64,000 nucleotides of DNA, taken from NCBI RefSeq assembly GCF_000003195.3, contig NC_012871.2, forward strand, positions 54,923,802 to 54,987,801. The letters run 5' to 3'. The stretch is from Sorghum bicolor. Taxonomy: Eukaryota; Streptophyta; Magnoliopsida; Poales; Poaceae. The translations under genes were made by a program, and so were the position numbers. Below the pieces are notes generated by a model. The model searched no databases. It was not told the origin of the DNA and saw nothing but the letters and a program-made list of their open reading frames with translations. This document shows, one piece after another, positions 57,601 through 64,000 of this stretch; the first letter of the stretch is position 1; each line of letters starts with the position of its first letter.

Positions 57601-60600
57601 CTTTAATGAATCCGGCTGCTAGAAGCCGCGTTATTTCTGTCCTAATAGCCTCCTTTTTGTCACGAGCGAACCATCGTAGCTTTTGCTTGATGGGTCTTGC
57701 GGTCTTCGAGACGTTTAAGGAGTGCTCGATCAGGTTTCGTGGGACGCCGGGCATGTCTGCGGGTTTCCATGCGAAAACGCTCACGTTGTCCCTTAGAAAC
57801 CTGACGAGCGCGTCTTCCTATTTAGGGTCCAGGTTGGCCCCGATGAGGGCCGTCTTCTCGGGGCTGCCGTCGACCAGTTGTACCTCCTTGTGCTCTTTGG
57901 ACTTTGAATTTTTCCTTAGAGTCTCCTGCTCGGGTAGTCGAAGCTGGTCGGGTGGAAGCTGCGCGGCTTGGGCTACGATTTCTGCCATGCGGATTGAGAG
58001 GTCGATTGCCTCGGTGATCTTGAAACTTTCCTCCTTGCAAGTGTATGCGGTATAGACATTGCCTCTGATAGTTAGGACGCCCTTCTCCATTGGCATTTTG
58101 AGGACCAGGTATGAGTAGTGTGGAACTGCCATGAACTTTGTCAACGATGGTCGGCGCAGTATTGCGTGGTAAGTGCCATCAAAGTCGGCGACCACAAAGT
58201 TGACGAACTCTGTTCGAAAGTGGTTGGGCATTCTGAACTGGACAGGCAGTGTTATTTGTCCGAGGGGTACTGAACTTTGACCTGGCAGGACTCCCCAGAA
58301 TTGTGCGTCATATGGTTTTAGTTGTGCTGGGGTTATCTTGAGAGCAGGCAAGCTGTTGCGAAAGAGGATGTCGATGGAGCTTCCCCCGTCAACGAGCACG
58401 CGCTCGAATTTGATGTTGTTGATGCAAGGATCCAGGATTAGAGGGAAACGTCCTGGCTTCAGGATGGCAGCCCATTGATCCTTCCTGCTGAAGGAGATCT
58501 CCTTATGCGACCAGGGAGGAAATTTCGGATCGGCGATCAGACCGTCTGTGCTGTCCACGTTGAGGCAGGCTCTCTTTAGGAGCTTTCTTTCTCGCTTAGA
58601 CTCGATGGACACTTTGTCCCCGAAGATGGAGTGGACCACGTCAGTAGGATTGACATACTGGTGTCATGGGTCCCTATCCTGGTCGTCGTCCTCGTCTTCG
58701 TGACCGCGCCCGTCCTGCTTCTCGTTGTTCTTGGCAGGATCGTCTTGAGCAGCCCGCCGTGTGTAGATGCTTTTGAGGACACGACATTCTTCCATCGTGT
58801 GATTGGACTTTGGGTGCAGTTGTCATGGTCCCTTCAACGTCTTGTTGTAGTCTTCCTGGTAGTCCCGCCACCCATTGGGACGCTTGACCGTATTCACCTC
58901 GTGATCGTGGTCGCGAGGGCGCTTGCCCCTGAAGTCATCACGATTGTCACGCCGCCTATCCCAACCTTCTCTGTGGTCGCGGTTGTCAGGGCGACGATGG
59001 TTCCTGTTGTCAAAACGACCACGACTGTCGTCCTGTCGAGGAGGCTGGTCGGGACCTCTCGCATCGTCCCGGATGAGCTTTTCTACGTCATCGGCGTCGG
59101 CGTAATTTTTGGCCGTGGTAAGGAGCTCAGCCATCATGGTCGGCCTTTTGCGTAGTAGCTTGTTCCTCAGTGCTTCGTGGAAGTGTAGCCCTTTGATGAA
59201 AGCAGATATGGCCTCGTTGTGAGAAATTTTTGGGATTTTAAGACGCATATCCGAGAATCATCAGATGTAATCGCGCAGAGGCTCATTTTTCCTGTCCCTT
59301 ATCCTCTCGAGGTTGTACTTGTTCCTAGGCTGCTCGCAGGTAGCGATGAAATTGTCGATAAACGCCTAGCGCAGTTCTTCCCAGAAGTCGAAAGAGTCTT
59401 CGGGTAGGCCAAGGAGCCATTGATGACCAGCCTGGTCGAGGACTACTGGGAAGTAGTTAGCCATGACGTGCTCGTCTCCTACTGCACAACGGACTGCAAT
59501 CTCGTAGAGAGTGATCCAGCTTTCTAGGTTTTCCTTGCCGTCGTATTTTTTAAGCTTCTCGAGTTTAAAGTTGCGGGGCCATATGATTTGGCGAAGGTGC
59601 GAGGAAAACTGTCTCAGGCCGGGGGGGGCATGCGTGGCATCGTACTGAATGCGCCGCAAGTTTTCGTGCACCGCTCTTTCCGTGGCGCGCCTGTTGATGC
59701 GGTCCCAGGCGTCCTTGGGAGGGATATTGTATCGTAGATCCCTGTTTTGGTTTACTTCCTGACCATGCCCATGCTTCTACTCGCGGTAGCCGCCAGCATC
59801 CCGACCACGGTTGTCACGCCCCACATTTTTCCTGCGATTATTGGGGGAGCGGCTACGGTGGCGCCCGCTGGGTTTTGGCGAAGTCCGGCTGCGATGAGTC
59901 TGGTCGGAAGAGACCTCTGTGTAAGAGATAGCTTGGACCCTTTTGAGTAAGGTGGCTGTCTGTCCCATTGCGGCGATCAGGTGTGCGCGTATACTGGATC
60001 GGACACCCTGGCACTCAGGAGTATCAGGGAGTCTGTCCAGGTTTGCCATAGCAACAGCCACATTAGCACTTGGCGTTTTGTAGACTCGCTGATCTCCGAC
60101 CAAGTCGAAAGCGTCACTGAGGTTATGCGGCGTGAGTTGCCGTTCCTCATCCGCGCGTCGCCGAGCTCGATCGGCGTTGCGCTGTTCTCGGAGCTGCTTC
60201 TGCTCGTCTGTCTCTCCGTCGATGACCGGTTCGTCGTTGCTGACGTGGAAGATAAGATCTCCCCGCCGGGGTGGAAAGACTGGAAAGCGGGAAAAACCCG
60301 GAGGATACGGTGGTAAATCCAGGTCGTAATCTTCATCCTCGGAGTTGATGACCTCGGTAGGGACGGACCCTGTGCTGGAGTTTGTGCTGGAAACCTGATC
60401 ATTCGGCAGCACATGGATCGACACCATGTTGACATGATGGCGAGCTGGTCGACTGCTCTGTTTCGGCGACCACCCCGCCCTGTTGAAAAGGGATTGGATG
60501 TGCCGGGAGTAGTGAACGGCCGAATTGTTTAGCCCATAGAGAGGACTCTGGTCTGGGTCTGCCTTGAGTTCGACAGACCGTCCCGTGGGGGTGGAAGTTA

Positions 60601-60982
60601 TTGTCAGAGACGTTCCCAGCCGTTCGTGTGTGACGACACGAGTTGGTCGGCGGGAGTCGAAAGAGTCCGTCGGCGCGACTTGATCAGATCGGCGCGAGAT
60701 CCCATCCACTAGTCGGGAAGCTTCGAGCAGCCTGAAGTCGGCGCGATCAAGGGCTTGGAAAAGATCCGAGTCGTCAACCTTCTTTCCCCTGTAACGAGGG
60801 AGCGGTGGTCGAGTGCTCGGTGCCAGCGTGATCGGAGTTGACGCTGCTGTCGTCCCAGATCGGATCTGGGTTTCTTCCGAAGTCGTGGTCGTAAGGCTGC
60901 CGCCATGAGTCGTCCACATGATCTGGCCGACGGTGAACGTGAGGCCTTCAGACACGGCCACGGAAGCTGGAACGATGAACAT
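54632..60982 (-). pseudogene. Gypsy/Tat gag-pol, 2,116 codons, eleven internal stops and no frameshift
   Basis: The start is the first Met after the primer-binding site (MFIVPASVAVSEGL). Parts in order are: gag with the LESWITLYEIAVRC and QWLLGLPEDS blocks (about residues 440-720); aspartic protease (VDGGSSIDILF, near 865); RT (YVDDVVV, 1,251-1,257); RNase H (FFDGS, near 1,540, plus EYEA, GDSAL and NQAADALS); and integrase with its HHCC finger and two Asp of the catalytic triad. Premature stops fall at residues 402, 539, 574, 575, 720, 773, 1,055, 1,195, 1,511, 1,730 and 2,077, all in one frame. The third catalytic acid of integrase reads Lys (near 1,934). The element cannot move on its own. 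Confidence 0.92.
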
Positions 60983-61011
60983 CTTGTTAGCCGAGAGAGC
61001 TGTACGCACAC

Positions 61012-61029
61012 CCCCTACCTGGCGCGCCA
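61012..61029 (-). promoter_or_regulatory. Candidate primer-binding site
   Basis: Immediately inside the 5' LTR the minus strand reads TGGCGCGCCAGGTAGGGG. It begins TGG as required to pair with a tRNA 3' CCA. I could not assign the tRNA without a search. Confidence 0.55.
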
Positions 61030-61030
61030 C

Positions 61031-61490
61031 TGTCGACGAAAGCTAGTCGGCAGTCTACCTTGGAGTTTACCCACGACAGTAGTTTATCGGTAGACGGTGC
61101 GCAAGCTACGAACTTGATGGTGACGCAAGACACGGGCAAGCTTTTTATCCAGGTTCGGCCGCCGTGTTTGCGTAATACCTACGTCCTGCGTCTGGTTGTA
61201 TTGATTTGTGTTGAGAGAATAATGTGTCCTAAGGGGGTCCCTTGTCCCTCCTTATATAGTCCGGAGGGCAAGCTAACAGATCTGGAAACTAATCCTAGTC
61301 GGTTACAATTGTCATAGATAGTTCGATATCAATTCCTATTCTAACCGACTAGAATCCAGCTTGATCTTCACGTCTTGTTTCCTTGCGCGAAACTCCGAGC
61401 AGTTGGATCAAGCCTCGGACTGTCTTCGTGATGGGCCAAGCCTCCTGGCCCAAGTCTAGCCGTAAGGGTATAGGGGTTTATACCCCCACA
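61031..61490 (-). repeat. 5' LTR of the Tat element (460 bp)
   Basis: It is bounded by TGTCGACGAAAG and TACCCCCACA on the plus strand. TATATAA at 61,258-61,252 on the minus strand is the likely promoter TATA for gag-pol. It retains the segment with CTAGTCGGTTACAATTGTC that the other LTR has lost. Confidence 0.93.
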
Positions 61491-61731
61491 ATATCCAATA
61501 GAATTCTTTCTAAACTAGCTATTTGGGAACCATTGAAGACGCTCTAAGGATGTGTTTGGTTGGAAGCAAAGTAGGATGGAATTGATACATATCTAATTTT
61601 AGAAACAATATCGTTCTGTATATGTGTTTGGTTGGAAGAATATAATATATCACAACATGTGATTTTGCATCTAATGGAAACACCTAACTTTTTAAAATGC
61701 TTCTTAAACAATATTGTTGTTGTGTCATGTA

Positions 61732-62497
61732 CTCCCTCTTTCCCAGAAAATGGGTTGTTCTAGCGTTTGAATCTTGTCCCAGTGAAAATGTTGCTATAGC
61801 TTATGTCCCACCACCATTACCCCGGTCCAAGGCACAACAGGCCTATGCCTATCCACACTCCCCACTCACCCGTCGCACCCTGTGTTTCTCGTTCTCATCG
61901 TCCCGCACGCCCATCGTCATCTCCTCCCCCGCCGGCGCCCATCGTCACCACCGTGGAGGTGCCCATCGTCGTGACCCTGGAGGCACGGCTGAGCGCGGAG
62001 CAGAGACAGATTGCCCTGGCGTCGAGGCACAACACACGGCTGGCGCGGAAGCAGAGCATCCGAGGCGGAGGCGGATCTACTGGCCCATGACAGAGCGATT
62101 GCAACCAACGTCCACATCCTCTTCTCCGTCTAGATCTGGTAGCCTTCATCTTCTTCTCCTCCACCGACAGCCACCCTCGTCCATCCCCAAACCTATGCGA
62201 TAGAAAGGAGGCACGTGAGGGCGGCCATGCAGTGGCCCACGTGGCGGGGAGGATGCAAGCTCGCCCGAGCGTAGCCTGCGCCGGCGAGGAGGCTTGCTCA
62301 TCCAACAGCCTTAGTGCGTGGCTTGTGCCGGCGAGGAAGCTTGGTCGCTTGGGCGGAGTCGATCTGGATTTCGAGGGGAGGAGCGAGAATGCCATGGGAA
62401 GTGAAGAGTTACAATAGGGCCAGCAGGGTCTTTTCTCCTTGGCCTTGGCATCTGTGTGTCCGTTTCTTAAACGACAATATTTTTGGGACAGAGGGGA
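61732..62497. mobile_element. Stowaway-like element carrying a GC-rich insert
   Basis: The ends CTCCCTCTTTCCCAGAAAA and TTTTTGGGACAGAGGGGA are roughly inverted, with TA on both sides (61,730-61,731 and 62,498-62,499). The interior (61,860-62,400) is GC-rich and not MITE-like. It includes a possible exon fragment (EARLSAEQRQIALASRHNTR) and the SPSRSGSLHLLLLH stretch. It may be a mariner-type element that captured gene sequence, or two unrelated MITE ends around a gene remnant. Confidence 0.45.
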
Positions 62498-62499
62498 TA

Positions 62500-62965
62500 G
62501 TTTGTAAGCCAAAACTAAGTCAACTTCAACTCTCGATCTTACCTTGTTTTTTTTCAAAACAAACCACATAAAATTATCTGTGAACTAAATAAACCCCTTT
62601 ACTAGTGCTAGTCAACGCATATATAAATGGCTCTCATTCAAAATACATAACCAGTCTGTTAATATTGAAACCAGTTGCCAATATAATTAGTTCGTGCTAG
62701 TTCTCTCACCTTATCCTCTTTTACAAAAGTCCTTTTTTGCAAAAAATTTAAATGAAATTTACCTAGTCGTGCCCTTGATATGCATGTCAAGGCATGGCAA
62801 CTCCTTTTAGTTTTCAAAACTATTTTTCCTAAAAACAGAGTTAGGTTGAATTCAAGCCTACACTCGAATTCAACAAAAACCTTGTCTTATATTCTAAATA
62901 ATAATGCGATGCATTTCCTATAGCATATATATGCATGGTGAAGCGCCTAGTTTGATTTGGATTCG
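62500..62965. other. Intergenic DNA, nothing recognised
   Basis: This is AT-rich sequence between two MITEs with no supported gene, RNA or repeat. Confidence 0.45.
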
Positions 62966-62973
62966 TTTGAAAC

Positions 62974-63242
62974 CAGCGACGGATCCAGCGGTGGGGCTAG
63001 CCCCCCTACCGCTGCTAGACCAATGGAGTTTTTAGTATATTCCTTCTAATTTTAAGTACAAATTTATAAGTTAGGGGTGAGCTGAGACCTTTATTTTTTA
63101 TAAGTTGTTTTGTGAATTTCATCCCTAATTGATGTTTTTAATATAAAACTACTTCGAGCTATTATATTTTTTCTATTAAGATGTGTTATAATAGAGCTAA
63201 GTCGATATAGCATTTTTTATCAATTCCCAGGCTTCGTCCGTG
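62974..63242. mobile_element. hAT-type MITE, 269 bp, target duplication TTTGAAAC
   Basis: The element runs from CAGCGACGGATCCAG to GGCTTCGTCCGTG. A perfect 8-bp duplication, TTTGAAAC, flanks it (62,966-62,973 and 63,243-63,250). The terminal repeats are imperfect. The interior is AT-rich and non-coding. Confidence 0.85.
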
Positions 63243-63250
63243 TTTGAAAC

Positions 63251-63664
63251 CTAACTTTGGTCTATAAAAAGCATAAACAATTTTCCCTTCTTACCTAGCC
63301 GGTAGGCCATTTCTGGCCCAAAGCCTCCGCGTTATTAGGCTGCCAGCACTTTGGGTTTCGGCCCATATACACTAGGGAACACACAGCCTAGTAGCCTCGA
63401 GCCCCCCGACGACTTGCCTCGCCGCTTGGCAATCCCGCTTTCGGATTCCGGGCCTGATTGCCTTCCAAGTTCCAACGAACCAATATCATGGTAAGCTTAA
63501 ACTTTTAGTCAACAATTGGTTTATTATAAAAAAACAATTGGTTTATTATCGAAAAGTTAGCACACTAATATTTATGGTCGAACTTTTGACAAGTCTTTTG
63601 AAACTTCTTAAATTCAATAAGTGGACAAATGTGCTCTCTGCTATTGTCATGGCACTCAAATACA
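63251..63664. other. Intergenic DNA, nothing recognised
   Basis: A short direct repeat (AACAATTGGTTTATTAT) occurs twice near 63,510 and 63,534. No gene is seen. Confidence 0.45.
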
Positions 63665-63923
63665 CTCTCTCCGTTCCAATTTATAAGTCATTCCAATAAT
63701 CTTGGAGAATCAAAATATTTTAAGTTTGACCAAAATTGTAGAGAGAATTATAAAAATTTATGATATCACATAGGTATACTATGAAAATATAATTAATAAA
63801 AAATCTAATGATGCTTAGTTCATATCATAAATGTTATTATCTTATTATATAAATTTGGTGAAACTTTAGATACTTTCATTCTACAAGATTCTTGGAATGA
63901 CTTATAATTTGGGATGGAGAGAG
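63665..63923. mobile_element. Stowaway-type MITE, 259 bp
   Basis: The left end CTCTCTCCGTTCCAATTTAT and the right end, the inverted form of CTCTCTCCATCCCAAATTAT, match over about 35 bp. TA follows the right end; the left flank reads CA, so the target site is slightly degraded. Confidence 0.8.
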
Positions 63924-64000
63924 TATATATTTTTGCCCTAATTTTAATGGGCCGGCAAGTCCAAATTTTGGCTTGCCATGATTTTGGTTGGACAAGAATT

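Larger units (their letters stand above)
49522..61490 (-). mobile_element. Complete Gypsy (Tat lineage) LTR retrotransposon, 11,969 bp
   Basis: Two direct LTRs (49,522-49,891 and 61,031-61,490) bound the element. The 5-bp target duplication ATATC lies at 49,517-49,521 and 61,491-61,495. The minus strand encodes gag, protease, RT, RNase H and integrase in Gypsy order. The plus strand carries an antisense gene between pol and the 3' LTR, a hallmark of Tat-type elements such as RIRE2 and Grande. A candidate primer-binding site (TGGCGCGCCAGGTAGGGG on the minus strand, 61,029-61,012) adjoins the 5' LTR. Confidence 0.95.

Noticed and set aside
1..64000. tRNA, rRNA, snoRNA or microRNA genes
   Set aside because: No cloverleaf A/B boxes, rRNA blocks or convincing stem precursors beyond MITE and CACTA hairpins were seen; a covariance-model scan would be needed to exclude small RNAs.

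Overview
The window is plant nuclear DNA, almost certainly from a grass and most like sorghum or a close panicoid relative. This is inferred from the transposon families: CACTA elements with 'TTTAGTCCCGG' and 'TTTGCCGAGGGC' subterminal repeats, 'GGCCTTGTTTAG' and 'CTCCCTC' MITEs, a Gypsy/Tat element with an antisense gene, and Tekay-like LTRs beginning TGTAACACCC. There are no operons and no rRNA or tRNA genes that I can recognise. About nine tenths of the sequence is mobile DNA in nested layers. Only two host-type genes look plausible: a small hypothetical gene on the minus strand (22,255-22,599) and a secreted proline-rich protein on the plus strand (46,520-46,993).

Layout. 1-12,360 is a direct duplication with an 8,324-bp period; the second copy is 4,037-12,360. 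Each unit holds fragments of a Tekay-like LTR, a second LTR, CACTA ends, a small CACTA element and a hAT-type MITE. 12,361-18,240 holds a solo LTR (12,937-14,842, target duplication GTCGG) and a decayed hAT transposase (15,937-17,846). A non-autonomous CACTA lies at 18,456-20,602 (target duplication TTA). 22,255-23,134 is a small gene with a TATA box and a perfect 24-bp palindrome; a MITE sits in its 5' leader. 23,254-24,480 is a diverged second copy of part of the 5-7 kb region. A 2.96-kb solo LTR fills 25,586-28,546 (target duplication CCTAT). A degenerate minisatellite lies near 29.5-29.9 kb.

31,983 to about 45,765 is one large CACTA element with two plus-strand genes. The first is a TNP2-type transposase pseudogene. 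The second is a multi-exon TNPA-like gene whose 3' exons encode a Ulp1-type cysteine protease with its His, Asp and Cys motifs visible. Between them lies a satellite of four 670-bp repeats, then a copy of the terminal-type hairpins just before the second gene's TATA box.

49,522-61,490 is a complete Gypsy/Tat LTR retrotransposon on the minus strand (target duplication ATATC). Its gag-pol frame (60,982-54,632) has eleven internal stop codons but no frameshift. Every stop is one transition away from a sense codon suited to the context, which points to decay by methyl-cytosine deamination. Convergent to it, on the plus strand, is a six-exon antisense gene (51,116-54,335) with its own TATA box and poly(A) signal. 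The rest (61.5-64 kb) is intergenic DNA with three more MITEs.

The most interesting items are the multi-exon antisense gene in the Tat element, the transition-only decay of its gag-pol, the CACTA/Ulp1 element with an internal satellite and an internal copy of its terminal hairpins, the apparently identical 8.3-kb duplication, and the small gene with a palindrome upstream of its TATA box.
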